Shown piece after piece: positions 46,466 to 58,900 of a stretch of DNA of 64,000 nucleotides. Numbering within the stretch: position 1 is the first letter of the stretch; each line of letters starts with the position of its first letter. The DNA is from Stropharia rugosoannulata (Eukaryota > Basidiomycota > Agaricomycetes > Agaricales > Strophariaceae). A model generated the notes under the pieces. The model had not been told where the DNA came from, made no database searches, and was given only the letters and a program-made list of their open reading frames with translations. Location: contig JANCIK010000004.1 of assembly GCA_028532985.1 (NCBI GenBank), positions 806,001 to 870,000 of the forward strand. The letters run 5' to 3'. The translations under genes and the position numbers were made by a program.

Positions 46466-47258
46466 GGCATATTTTGACATTCATCTACCGGGCAGTAGAT
46501 CTTCATTGACTGCGTTTTATTTTCCAGGATTGAGCTGTATTGTTGTCTATCGTGTTGTATGTATATTTGTACCACTCTCTGTCGCATCTCCTCACGCATG
46601 TATTTCCAAACTATTAATTATATGATGTTATATTATATTAACTGTCTGTTGTTTCTGGCATTCATTCGTTGTTCATTCGCGTGCTGGGTGATGCTCCATA
46701 ATGTTCAATCATAACACAAACCACCTCAGTCATCCACTCCCAAGATGAGTATCCTTTCATGTTCCGACGTTTAAGCACACGCCAACCTGTTTCACATATT
46801 TTGCATTTTAGGAGATTTAATTCTGTGGCTGTACTTCTACTGTAAGTCATCATTAACTCCCTAAGAAAGGGTATTGCGGCACCTAGACATGGAGCTCCCA
46901 TAGGTTATTTTCAGGCTGTCAAATGCAAGTCAACTGTCCTATTACAAGCCGAGCTAGCCGCTGTATGTATTGATGCATGAATGGATGATGTTCTGATCTC
47001 GCGTTTCAAGTACACATGTTACTAAGTAATATCATCTTAACACTTGGTCTGATTGTCCTCATTCACGAATCAGCCGAAAGTCTTAGAGGGGCGCTCAATT
47101 CGGCTTGGACGTCGCTAAGCAATCACGGGCGGCGGGCCCATTGCTACTATGTACGTACTGGCGGATAATGATAGAAGTCATACAGCTCTTTCTTCCGTTC
47201 ATCTGTCACTCTGGGCGTCAAGACCTTAGCATCCTCTTGAAAAGCGCCAGAAAGTAGA
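46466..47258. other. Intergenic region, nothing recognised
   Basis: About 790 bp. A minus-strand open stretch at 46662-46901 has no recognisable domain. AT-rich 3' flank then promoter sequence. Confidence 0.5.
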
Positions 47259-49020
47259 ATGTCTGTGCCCAGGTGGATTGTCGTGGACGACACCGATCCG
47301 AGTATAGAGTATACTGGGCCTTGGTTTGCAGACACTTCTGGCAGTCAGGATTCTTCTGGCAATTTTGGGCCTGCGTATGAGAGTACTCTGCACGGAGCGA
47401 CGTTGAACGCTAGCTTAACGTACAAATTCTCTGGTGGGCGCGATATATTTTACACTGTGGTGTAGAAAACATTCCGCTGACTTTCAGGACGACACTGCAG
47501 GCTCGCAGGTTCAGGTGCTGGGTAGCAACAATCTTCGCAACGACTCTGGAGTCCTTGACCCCACGTGGGAATGCTTTATAGACAATATAAGCATTGGTGC
47601 AACCACTCCCTTCCAGTTCTCAGAGAACAACTGGGTTTTTTGTAGCCAGACTACGCTGGTGGACGGGCCCCACACGCTCACCGTCAACGCCACGGTGAAG
47701 AAGTCTCAAACTTTCTGGTTCGATGACATTCAGTACGTTCCTTCCCCGTCGGTACCGCTTGACGAACAGGCGATTCTCATTGACAATCTGGACTCGGCCG
47801 TACAAAACGCGTTCGACTCGAATTGGCATTCTCTGGGAGGCACTGCGAACCAGACCCAAACGACAAACTCGGCATTCACGTTCAATTTCACTGGTAAGAG
47901 AATACATTTTTATGCTTGTGCTAAATTTGAACGGGTCGTGTTGTGTTGTTAAGGTGTCTCCCTGAGCTGGTACGGATTCATCCCGACTGAATTTCCCCAC
48001 AACGCGACCACAGGAACATATTCCGTAGATAAAAGCACGCCAGTCACCTTCCCGCTCAAAGGCCTGCCTGCGAGTTCTCCAACGGTATACAACCAAAAGT
48101 TTTTCCAGACGGCAAACCTTACGCAGGGGACACATCAGATTATCGTGTTATATGGGGGGAACTCTCAAACAACACCGCTAACACTTGACTACCTCATCGT
48201 TCAGAACGGAACTAGCCCCACTTCTTCAGCAGGGGGATCTGGTGGTAGCAGTGGAAATGGGGGCAATGGAGGTGGCACCTCGTCCAACGGAGACATCGGC
48301 GGATCACAACAGCCAAGTTCTAGTAGCTCGGGCGGAAAGAATAACGCAGGAATAATTGCCGGCGGTGTTGTCGGTGGTCTGGTGCTAATTGCTCTTACAG
48401 TCTTTGGGATAATCCTCCTCCGCCGGCGCGAGAAACGCGGACAGTCTCTGGACGAGAAGAATATTTCGAACCCCTTGCAACCAGACCCTTTCGTCTATTC
48501 GCCTCTTCCCGTTAACCACGCCGCCCAGGATGGGTACAATGGCCAAAATCATCCCAGCCAGACAAGACTTGCACCCATGCGCGGGACTTATGGGGGCAAT
48601 CATCATCAGATGCCCAGCGTCAGTATCACGGACGTCAGTCAGTCCATTGAACCACCGAGCACGGCATCGGGATCGATGTCCGTGCCTTCAGTGCCTTCAA
48701 CGGTGCCGTCTGTGCCGTCGAATGTGAACACTGCTGGGCACGAGTACGGCGACCGTCCGATTCTCGGATCGGTAGGGCAGACGTCGTACACGTACCCGAC
48801 GAGAAGCGAAAAATTGCAGAGAGAAGCAGAGGCCACAGCGGCTGCGCTCCGATCGCAAGGTCGGGGGGCAGGAGCCATTTCGCCGCCTTCATCGCCTCCC
48901 TCTAGCGATGTCACCTCGCCCGGGTCACGAATACTTATGCATCAGGACAGCGGCCTAAGGCTGCGCGAAGCGCCTGAAGAAGAGGTGCAGGAAATACCAC
49001 CTGAATATACCGCTGGTTGA
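47259..49020 (+). CDS. Single-pass membrane glycoprotein of an Agaricomycete family (mid-protein TM)
   Basis: Surface-protein architecture, function unknown. Three exons (47259-47433, 47501-47893, 47954-49020), 544 residues. The first ~280 residues form two repeats of a beta-rich extracellular module with similar features (VDDTDPSIEYTGPW ... FWFDDIQYVPS and IDNLDSAVQNAF ... LTLDYLIVQNG), rich in N-x-S/T sites; the D-D-T-D/S and final D-D/Y-I strands recall galactose-binding-like folds seen in this family. A Gly/Ser linker leads to one transmembrane helix (AGIIAGGVVGGLVLIALTVF) with a stop-transfer LLRRREKRG, then a ~200-residue disordered cytosolic tail with PSVPSTVPSVPS repeats. No cleavable signal peptide is seen at MSVPRWIVVDD, which is odd for a type I protein; a further upstream exon is possible. 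Confidence 0.75.
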
Positions 49021-49418
49021 AACTAGCACTCACCTTGTTCTTTTATTTCTCTGTAAAGTTTCTTCTACTTTCATTTGGCTATCTTCTGTACATCTGTTCT
49101 TTAGATACGTATTTTCATGTAATGTATCTTGACGAATTCTATACAATAGCTTATATCTTATTCCTGAAGCGTGCCGGTTATATTTGAATCATACATTAGT
49201 ATGTAGACGTGTCTTTCTACACCATAAATATTAAGGCAACTTCTTCTCACCTAGTCACTACATATCTCCTTCCGACCAGCAAAAGAACGTGCCGGTGCCT
49301 TTTAACGATGATCAGTTGACTCTGATAAACTACAGATAACCCATACGCACCTAGTAGTCCATGTTCTCAGCGAAAGATAGCTCTCATCTTCTTGTCACTA
49401 ATTATCTTTTTCAGCACC
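49021..49418. other. Intergenic region
   Basis: About 400 bp without a coding frame; 3' flank and promoter. Confidence 0.5.
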
Positions 49419-50480
49419 ATGTCCACGGCATCGACGATCTACCTCATAACTGGCTCGAATCGTGGTATAGGTTAGTTTATGCACATCTATCTCGTGTAGC
49501 CTAACCTGAGTTGGGTGACTTTCTCATACAGGATTTGGACTCGTCGCTCACATCTTGGCTACAAATAAGAATGCATTCGTCTATGCTGGTGCTCGTGTTC
49601 CTGAGAAAGCTACAGCCCTTATAGAGCTAAAGGAACGATATCCGGACAACCTGTCCATCGTCAGATGCGTTGCGGGGCACATCGAGGGAAATGCAGCACT
49701 TGCGAAAGAAGTAGAGGAGCGCCATGGGAAAGTCGATACTGTTATTTCAAATGCAGGTAAGTGACCATTCAGGCGTAAGAATGATAAAATGTTGTTGATT
49801 TGAAATGTTTGATAAATAGGTATTTGTCGATTCGCAGGAAAGGTCCACGAAATCGGTGTTGATGATTTCAATGAACATTTACACGTTAGTAAATTGATCC
49901 TTCGGCATGGGATACTGAAATTTGTATCACTGTGTTGCAGGTGAATGTGACAGGAGCAGTGGTACTTTTCCAAGCGGTATACGAGCTGCTGAAGAAGAGC
50001 TTGAATCCTCGCTTTATCACTATTACCTCACATGGGGGCAGTTTCTCCCTTCCTTGGGTCGCTGGGCCTGTTGGGAGCGTATCGTATTCCTCATCCAAGG
50101 CCGCATTGAACTGGGTGACAAGGAAAATACACTTCGAGAACGAATGGCTCAGTAAGTCGCACAGACAAACGTCAAATCGCGTACACACCTAATCATAATT
50201 TTTGGACCTCTTACAGCTGCGTTCCCACTCTCTCCTGGCGGAATCGACACGGACATGGGTATGTTGCAAATACAAATCAGTACTTAAAACCTAGACTCAT
50301 CCGCTTTCACCAGTGCAAGAGAACTTTGTGCGTGATCCAACGTTCGTGGATGTTGTGGGTGGCAATATGATCACAATAGGAGAAGCAGCTACTCTACTCA
50401 TCAAATTTGTCGACCAGTCGACGCGCGAGAAAGAGGGAGGTCAGTTTGTCCATATCGAGGGAACGAGAATACCCTGGTAG
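49419..50480 (+). CDS. Short-chain dehydrogenase/reductase (classical SDR)
   Basis: NAD(P)H-dependent oxidoreductase of unknown substrate. Six exons: 49419-49470, 49532-49756, 49820-49884, 49941-50151, 50217-50258, 50314-50480; 253 residues, the standard size. Cofactor loop TGSNRGIGFGL; NAG motif in VISNAGICRFAG; active-site Ser in ITSHGGSFS and the catalytic SYSSSKAALN (Tyr-x-x-x-Lys). The loop after it, PGGIDTDM, is usual for SDRs that reduce ketones. The sequence resembles the group annotated as C-factor/norsolorinate-ketoreductase-like SDRs (the FGLVAHIL start after GIG), but this is only a similarity of style. Confidence 0.9.
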
Positions 50481-51254
50481 CGCAGATTGTTACGCCAATT
50501 CTCGTTGGTTTCACGCAGGTTGGAAGGTCGGTGGTATGCTCAGTACGGTGGCATGTACAAATCAGGGCGTTATGGGTTACGGTTGGGCAACGGTTAGGTT
50601 CCAGTCAAGTGACAGTTCTTCGATGTATGTTATCAGTTTCGTTTTAAATTTTTTGGCGGTCATTTGGATGTTTGTCGCAATATGGTGGCGGACAGCTGGC
50701 GTATACAGTGTTCGCGCCCGAACGCGCTGCAAACACAGGCGACGCAACGGCGACGACCAAGCGACTCGAGTCACTCGACTCCGAAAGAAAGCCAAGAGAA
50801 ATAATAAATAAACGAGTCACGTGGATCTAATTACCAACACGCGTTCTTGCCTGTTCTTGCGCGTCGCGTAACAGGGGAATAAGAACGCGTCAACAATCAA
50901 AAGCACCCACAAAGAATAGTTGACAGAACGTGACTGCAGAAGGATTGGTTGTCTATTAACACATTATGTTTTTCATACAAGAATGATACCAGACATGGTA
51001 GGTGTAGGTGGAAAGAGCAAAAAAAAAAAAAAAAAAAAGACAACAAGATATTAGCAGTAACAAGGGGTCGTAAACGGTCATGAATAGGGACGTAGATGAG
51101 CAGATAGAAGGGGAGTATGTCAAACTGCAGCTCGCATGGGGTATACCTGATATAGAAGGCATGATTAGTGAGGTTGGGGGTATGAGATAGACTGCCAAGA
51201 GTGATGAAAAAAGAATAGACATATGTGGCATAGTGAGACTGATATAGGTGGAGA
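50481..51254. other. Intergenic region with a ~20-bp poly(A) run
   Basis: About 770 bp. A 50407-50811 open stretch overlaps the SDR end and has a hydrophobic segment but no family. A homopolymer of about 20 A at 51019-51038 is the longest mononucleotide run in the window, on the 3' side of both converging genes. Confidence 0.5.
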
Positions 51255-52960
51255 TTAGATGATGGTATGTAGTCGCTTCAGCGCAATCCGCTCCTCGGGA
51301 TCTTCCACTGTTTCGCCATCGACTGATAATAAACAGGGTATTAGATGTTTCCAAAAGGGTACCGACGGAATGACCGTCTTCTCTTGGGGCCGGGGGCTGA
51401 ACATGACAACTCCTGCAGAAGAGTATTTGGGATCAAGAAATAAAACCAAGGGAATTAACTTACCGTCAACCTCGATGATCTGGTTATGCTTCAGAATTCG
51501 ATGCATCCATTCAACCAGTTCGGAGTGCACTAGTTGTTGCTGAGACGTATAAGTACGGATATCTATAAATAACTTGACAAGGAAGACATACCTTGTGTAG
51601 ATCCGCTCTCCACACAGTATCCAGTACAGTGTATAATTCCGCATTCGGCTTCACCTTCTGCAAGACTTGGAGAAGAATGACAGAAGGATTGAAAATAAGC
51701 TTACAGAAAACAATCATTATTATGAAATGAACACGCATGTTACACAAAACGTTTACTCACCTCCCCAGGAGGGACAGGTGTTATTTTAGTCTCTTGCTTG
51801 AACCTATCAAACATCTTCGGGATTTTGACCTTACTCAACATACTTGGAGGTATTGGCTCCTGCGATGTCGGTAGAACAAATCGCGGGACATCCCCAAATC
51901 GGCCGCCCTTGCGCATGGGAGGAATAGCTATGCTCATAAATCGGATGAAGACCGCACCAAGGCTGCCTTCCACGCTCGCGTCTTTATAATGGCGGTAGAT
52001 CGTGTTCATTCCCGCCGCGCCTCTCCAAGTGGGAATACTATCTTCATCAAATTCGAAGTTGAACGCGCGCGAGCCTTTCCGCCGGTATGGGAATGTTGCT
52101 GTTGCCCAGGAACTGGCTCTGTCGATCCCGGTAACCAGAAACAGTGTGCCATTCGGAGCCATATGCCCAGGACCAGGAGCTTTCTCATTATCTGCCTTAT
52201 TACACAGCTGGTACCATTTTGCAGCATTCGCTTTTACATACGGATAGAATCGAGCAGGATTGACAAGGTCTTCCCGGGAAGCTCCTTTAGGCAGAATTAG
52301 AGCGGCGCCTTCGCGCTTGGTTGAGGAAAACTTGACTCTTCTAGACTCTGTAGTATTAGCGGTGGTCGCACTAAGAAGTTGAGTAAGATGCGTACAGTGG
52401 TGATTCTGAGATTCGTGTAACATCAACGCCCTCACTTGTAATTATCGCCCCAGGAGGATGATGCACTTTAGTGTATTCAACACAGTCTGAAGTAAGGGGT
52501 GGCGTGAACTGAACGAAGTCCGCTGGTAGCTCAATTGCTTGGATATCATCTTCGCGCGAGCAAAGAATGTTGAAGCAGAAAACAAAGGAGCCGTACTCGT
52601 CCACATAGCCCACATCTCCTATACATGCTCCCAGGGAATAGTGGAAGTCCGGCCGATAAATATCACCTGTGATGTTTGACGGCGGGAATCCGTTCCCAGA
52701 GGTCAGCAGAGACCGGCAGTAGATTTGGGGCACTCCAAACGAGTCCGGCACATGATGGTATCGAGGAAAAGTGGTATAGCTGTAGTCGTCGTGGTCTGAG
52801 CCCACTATAGTTGCTAAAATTCACCTCAGCACTGGGGTGTTTGTAAGATGATGCGGCTGGTGTTGAACGTACCTTGGCCTGAGGTGCTACTTTCGACTAT
52901 AGAATCGGACACAACGTGTGCACCGAGGGGCATGGCGGAGGCCTCTTCGTTGGTCGCCAT
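51255..52960 (-). CDS. Member of an uncharacterised Agaricomycete protein family
   Basis: No known function. Six exons: 52960-52873, 52813-52396, 52370-51761, 51657-51592, 51539-51464, 51322-51255; 441 residues in this model. It matches a lineage-specific family I know only from pattern: an opening FGVPQIYCRSLLTSGNGFPP segment, the block CIGDVGYVDEYGSFVFCFNI, a central KFSSTKREGAALILPKGASRED, a helix ending AAKWYQLCN, then NGTLFLVTGIDRASSWATATF and a C-terminal helical part (VHSELVEWMHRIL). Such genes are usually present in many copies in mushrooms. The junction between exons 2 and 3 is weak: the only in-phase GT-AG solution that keeps both sides is 25 nt long (52395-52371); a ~95-nt alternative deletes about 30 residues. 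Confidence 0.65.
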
Positions 52961-54023
52961 ACGAGTAGGTTATAGCGGTGACGGGCAGAGGGCGAGAATC
53001 AGGAAAGAAGAAGGAAACCAAACATCGGCGAGCAATTCTGGCAGTGGTCCGAAGAATAGCATGTCCCCATACGCTTCGGCAAGCCACTCGTGGTAACTAT
53101 CCTAAAACAACAGAAAAATTACGTTACGGCTTTCATTGTGTGTGCGTTTGGGAAGGCCTGTCACGGTGGCATTCTTTTTGTTCTCCGATCCTCCTTCAGC
53201 TTCATCACCTGACGAACGCAGTCTTCAAGCAGTCTTTAAGCTTTAAAGCTGGTTGCCACAGATAACAAGTCCAACCTTGCAGGGCTGATTTCCCGAGAAG
53301 ATATTGCAAGTTATTGCATGGCCAGCACAGCTCAGACCCAAGCAGTGACTAAAATCCACTTAGCTGACGGGTTGCTCTTACATGCAGCCGCCGAATCGGA
53401 ACTATACCAACTGGGTAATCCCTCGAGGTACAAGTGAGAGGACAGCCTCGTATAGGACATGTGTAACGTGTAAGAAATTTGGAACTCAGCTGTGCGATAA
53501 CGAAGCAGTAGAGGTGTCCTACTATTGCAAAATTTCAGTAAACTTGCTTTGAAAATTGGGTGCAAAGGCTTGGAAAAAGCCGTTAATTATCTTCATTTAG
53601 GAATTGAATTGAATGCAATGATGTCAGTATTAGTGATTGAGGATATCAGAGGAGCTCGACGCTCGGGTCCTGGAGAAGAGGAGTACTCGATATAAATAGT
53701 TCCAGATGAACGTTCAAGAACATGGACGCATATAACACTGTAAGCTCTCTAAGAAATGTGATTTCTTCGACTTTGGCTGCGAGGAAGAACTTCAGACGAT
53801 CGTGTAGCATAGATAAAGATGACGTGCTGCATATGGAAAGCAGCTATCTGCAATTAACAAGTTGCCGCGTCGCTTATCGTACACCCGCCATGTTGTTCCG
53901 TTATAATGGACGGACGCCGTCCGCCAACCCTGTTTGCCCCTCTTCTTGTCCTGTTCGACACCGCCCTCCTCCGAGTCCTACCGTCGGAGCTACCACCAAC
54001 CCGTAGACTGACATTATACCGCA
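52961..54023. other. Divergent intergenic region
   Basis: About 1.06 kb between the uncharacterised gene and guanine deaminase. Small open stretches at 52978-53265 and 53722-54006 have no domain. A TATA box is present (separate entry). Confidence 0.5.
53691..53698 (+). promoter_or_regulatory. TATA-like box upstream of guanine deaminase
   Basis: TATAAATA about 330 bp upstream of the guanine deaminase ATG. If used, the transcript would have a ~300-nt leader with an upstream ATG (53722). Confidence 0.4.
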
Positions 54024-55766
54024 ATGACCTCCACGATCTACTACGGCGCCGTCATTAACCCTATCTCGCTTACTGCGTACTCCAACCTGCCCAGATGCCT
54101 CCTGGCCGTCGACAGCACTGGTACCATAGAATGGATGGTGGACAACGTGGAGGCTCACGAACTGCAGGACGTGCTTTCTTCGAAAGGCCTCATTGACCCC
54201 TATGTCATCGAAATAACGGACGGAACTTTCCTCATCCCCGGGTTCATTGATACCCATACAGTACGTAGCGCACCTCATGTCTACCTCGGCCAGGTCAGCT
54301 GAAGTCTCGGACACTTTTAGCACGCCCCTCAAGTGCCGAACATTGGAACGTGAGTTTCTCAATACGCTTGTCCTGCAGGAGTCGAAAGTATTGCCAAGTC
54401 TCTGACTTGGATTTACAGTGGTGGGCAGTATGAGCTACTCGGGTGGCTAGAGAACATCACGTTCCCTATGGAGGCCAAGTTCGCTGATGTTGACTTTGCG
54501 AGGAAGACATACAGTTCTGTGGTCAGGCGCGTTATTGACAGCGGGGTAAGTCAACATATACATCGGTACCTGAGTTTTTGGATGTACTGACACAGTTTAC
54601 CCGAAGACGACTACATGCTGTTATTACGGGACTATTCACCTTGAAGGAACCAAGGTTCTGGCAGACATAGTCCATTCATATGGGCAACGAGCCTTCGTGG
54701 GGGTAAGTAAATGCTCATGTTCATGCGTTTCTACTTTATTAACTGTTTAATCAGAAATGCAACATGAATCGCGAATGCCCACCTACATATATAGAGCCAT
54801 CTGTCGACGCTTCAGTGCAAGCGACACAAGATCTCATAACATATATTCGTGCTCTGTCTACGTCATCTGTACCTACACAAGAGCCTCTTGTACAGCCTAT
54901 CATCACCCCGCGCTTCGCAATAACATGCACGGATGATTTGTTGCAATCACTCGGTAGCCTGGCTGCGTCAGATACCTCTGTCCGCATACAAACGCATATA
55001 TCAGAAAACCGCGCAGAGGTGAAACACACAAACTTCTTGTTCCCTCACAAAGCGCACTACGCTGAGGTGTACGACCACTTTGGGCTGCTGAGGAAAAATA
55101 CCATCCTTGCCCATGCCGTCCACTTATCAGCGGACGAGTTGGACGTAATAAAAGCCAGAAACTCGGGTATCAGCCATTGCCCGACGAGCAACTTCAACCT
55201 GAACAGCGGCGTCGCACCTGTGGGCGAGTACCTAGACAGAGGAATCAAGGTAGGATTTTTGTGTTTCTCTTCTCCGTAAAATGGCCGTACTGATAGAAGG
55301 ACAGGTCGGTCTGGGTACAGACGTATCCGGGGGCTTCAATCTCTCAATCCTAAATGCAATCCGCAACGCAAGTATCGCCTCCAAAGTCTGCGCCTTCCAG
55401 CACCATCATCACGCGCACAAACCGTCCCCCGCAAAATTTGCCAACCAGCCGCTGACTGTGCCCACTCTTCTCTATCTTGCCACGCTGGGCGGCGCTGCTG
55501 TGTGCGACCTCGAGAAGCAGATAGGCTCCTTCATGCCTGGGAAGAGCTTCGACGCGCTACTTGTCGACGTACGGAACACGGCTGGTAATCCGTCGCTGTG
55601 GGGTGCGACGCCGGGCGATGCGCTACCCGCGTCTATAGAGGAGAGGAAGACGGTGCTAGACGGCTGGCTGGAGAGATTCTTCTTTTGTGGTGATGATAGG
55701 AACATCAATAAAGTCTATGTCCAGGGACGGCAAGTAGGCGGCAAGAGCTTCCTTGCTAGCAATTAA
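54024..55766 (+). CDS. GUD1: Guanine deaminase
   Basis: Zinc amidohydrolase converting guanine to xanthine in purine catabolism. Six exons: 54024-54260, 54321-54349, 54419-54545, 54607-54702, 54755-55249, 55305-55766; 481 residues, all phases consistent. Metal-binding HxH is in PGFIDTHTHAPQ (His78, His80), followed by GGQYELLGWLENITFPMEA, the family-specific GTTTCCYYGT, MNRECPPTYIEP, ITPRFAITCTDDLL, QTHISENRAEV (His/Glu), HAVHLSADEL (His), SHCPTSNFNLNSG and GLGTDVSGGFNLSIL (metal Asp). All expected ligands are present. Typical fungal enzyme length. Ends 202 bp from the converging UTP21 stop. Confidence 0.95.
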
Positions 55767-55968
55767 GCACGGATAAACGTTGTGCTCTTATATGTGTGCA
55801 ACTTATGGTACTAGCCTACACCGTAATTCAATCAAATCAATAATTACCTTTACCACAAGGCGGTGTGATTGACGGGAATACTGGAGCGGCGGGGCCACCA
55901 GCAACTTTTCCAATTGGCATACATCAAAGAGTATAATCCAATAAACGATAAACTGAAACTACATGGCG

Positions 55969-58900
55969 TTACATAGTGTCCCTAACGAAGCCCAAGGTGC
56001 CCAAGGAAGATGTGATCAGCTCCAGCACACGTTGACTTTCTTTGTCCTGCACTTCCATGAGATTTTGCAGCGCTTCCCGCAGCTCCGGGTTGGCTACGAA
56101 CACGTCGCCATGCATGCGCAGGAACACATTTTGCATCGCCTGGACAGCCTCAAAGTCGCGGTGCGAGAGTAGCCTCTGCACGAGCGCGTGCAGGAACAGA
56201 GATAGGCTATCGAGCGTCCGTAACGATCTAAGCTCGAGATCGAGCGCCGCCGGCGAAAGCATCTTGGCGTAGTTGAAGAAGTTTTCGTCTGATGACCATG
56301 TCAGATCAGTCGTGACCTGCGTTTAGAATGGGAAGCCAGACTTACAATCTCCCGTCGGTGATTCCGCATTGAGCTTTTGGATGAAGACGCTATCAGCGCC
56401 TAATTTAGTCTTGTCCAGCCTCCGCGCGGATTTGCTTTCTTTGATCGGTTCTTTAGCCTCCGGTGCAAACCGTGTCTCGACACCAGGTAGCGTTGGCAAG
56501 AAGAAGGGTGCTTGTTCAGGAGCTTTGGGCGGCTCTTTAGGTTTGTTACGTTGCTAATCGTACAAACGTCAGGAAGAAAAACGGCCCAGTATAATGATAT
56601 ACGTACTTGTATCACCTCTAGATTAAGCAGCGTTTGCCAACGTGAGCGGGGGAGCAAGGTGAGCGTGATAAGGTCACCATCCAGCTGGGGCGGTGTGGAG
56701 AACACATCGACAGGAGCGTCTTCAACCGCAAGCGCTGTGAGTGCTTCAAGAGCTATTATCGAAGGGGTTCAGCCTGAGATAATGATAACAGTATAAAAAG
56801 CTTACCGTCTTCTTCCTCCGTTCCTTGCATTGATGGCAGTGAGACGTCAAATATGTCACTGTCCTTCACGCTCTGGAATGATACATCTGCATACTGGGCG
56901 CGATTAGCCCTGGATAGAACCCAGGTTAGCTATTTCCAGGTCAAAAATTATTTAAGGAACTACATACCATAGGAAAACGCCAACGCTGTCGACATGAGCA
57001 GTTGCTAGGAAGTCATTTGTGGGGGAGAATGATATGCTGGTGGCTACACTTGAAGTACGGAATGCATCAATCAGCCTGCCAGTTGGAACATCGAATGTCC
57101 GGATGACTGAATCCAGCGAGGTTGCGACGAGCCAGCGAGAGTCGGGTGAAAAGGTCTGAAAAGTATCAGTGGTCCGCGCAGTCCACACACAGAAAAATAC
57201 ACACAATATCAAGTATACGGCCATGGAAGCCACTCAGCTCCCTGACTATTTTTCTTGTTTCGATGTCGATTATGCGAATAACCATGTCATCAGAAACGAC
57301 AGCAAGAAGGCCGTTATCGCGATGTAGCAATATCGAGACTGCGGTTGATGGCAGCACCAACGTGTGCTCTAATTTTGTAGTTTGAAAATCAAAAAACTGG
57401 TTTGAACAAGGTGTCAGTAATATGCACCCAAATGCATCAGCGCCGGGCACGTACATTTATTGTCCCATCAAGTGTACTGGCAATGACTGCTTGATTAAGT
57501 GGATCAGTCGCCAGCCCTGTTATCGTCCTTTCATTGCGTTTCGCAGATCCAGAATAAAAACGGGCAGCTACTTCTGCTGGACATGGTCCCAAAGTAAATG
57601 TCTTGCGCTTGATACCGGATTGTAAATTCCACATATATATTTGTCCCGTTGCAGAACCTGCTAGGCTGAAGTTACCGCACGCAGTTACACTAACAGCCTA
57701 TACAAAGTGAGTAACGATTAAAATCCCATATAGACAATACTGTAAACACACCTTGGCTGCTCCTGCAATACTGCGTTCTTTACCCTTTGCTTTTGGATCA
57801 GCGCTAAATCCTAAGCTATATTTGCCTAGCCGTTTCCCTTGCATTGTCCATGTTCGACAGAACGTCTCGTCTGTATGCGCCGTAATGATATCATCCCAAT
57901 CTTTTGACCGCGCAGAGGAGTAAGAGATTGAAGTAATAGGAGGGAACTTTAGCGATGCTAAAGGAATTGACAACGAAGTAGCTTTTTTAATGAGAGAACC
58001 TGAAGGATAATAAGACGTTTTAATAGGAATCAATCACTTCAACAATCAAGACGAACCTTGGGATAACTCAAATGACCTTGAATCCCGGACAACAGAGGTG
58101 CAACGAAGGCTGCGATCGCGAGACGCAGTCAGTAGCTGTTTCCCGTCATCTGCGTAATATCGAATGAGATGAGGCGGGCTGCGGTGTCCCGATCTGAATT
58201 TCAAGAGCCTGGGGGGTGATGTAGGAGAGTCAAAGAGCCATTGCTAATACATAGATTAATAAAACCAAGGGGAATGAAGGATAAACGCAAAATACCTTGA
58301 CGCTATTATCTTCACTCGATGTGATGAGAACGGGCTCTCCTGGAACCCATTCAACACCAGTTATTGCGGCATCATGGGCGCCACGAACCATGTGCAATAA
58401 GCGACCACCTTCATTCAAATCCCAAAGAGCAATGTGTCCGGCTGACGAAGCAGATGCTAGAACAGGGTGACCATCTAACGAAACAAACCATAAAAAAATG
58501 ATGAGGCTTATATAGAACAAAAATTACCGCTTCGGAAACCTAGAGCCCTGATACCACCTCCCTCCATGAACATTCTCATGAGACGTTCGTCCGCACGAAC
58601 GTCATATATGGATATTTCTCCGGAAGTATAACCAATTCCAATAACATCTATAGCGGGTGATTGCACCAAGGCTGTAATGGCTGTCCTATGATCTCTTGAC
58701 CCCGAAGAATTTAAGTTTGGATTTGTCAGCAGTCGGGAAGCAGAAAAGTGGTGAATTTGAGTTCTGAAGAACGTAATGAGAATACAATATTGAGAAGTGT
58801 AAATATCACAACAAACTTAGTGCGGATATTCCATAACTGCATGTCTCCCTGAGTGCTGGCCACGACGACCTTGTTGAGGTATGTAGCAGGGTGAAGGATG

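Noticed and set aside
51019..51038. Poly(A) run as a retrotransposon tail
   Set aside because: No reverse-transcriptase remnant or target duplication nearby; looks like a simple homopolymer.
53722..54006. 95-codon plus frame just after a TATA box
   Set aside because: No domain; a donor-like GTAAGC follows its sixth codon but no acceptor joins it in frame to guanine deaminase. More likely leader sequence.
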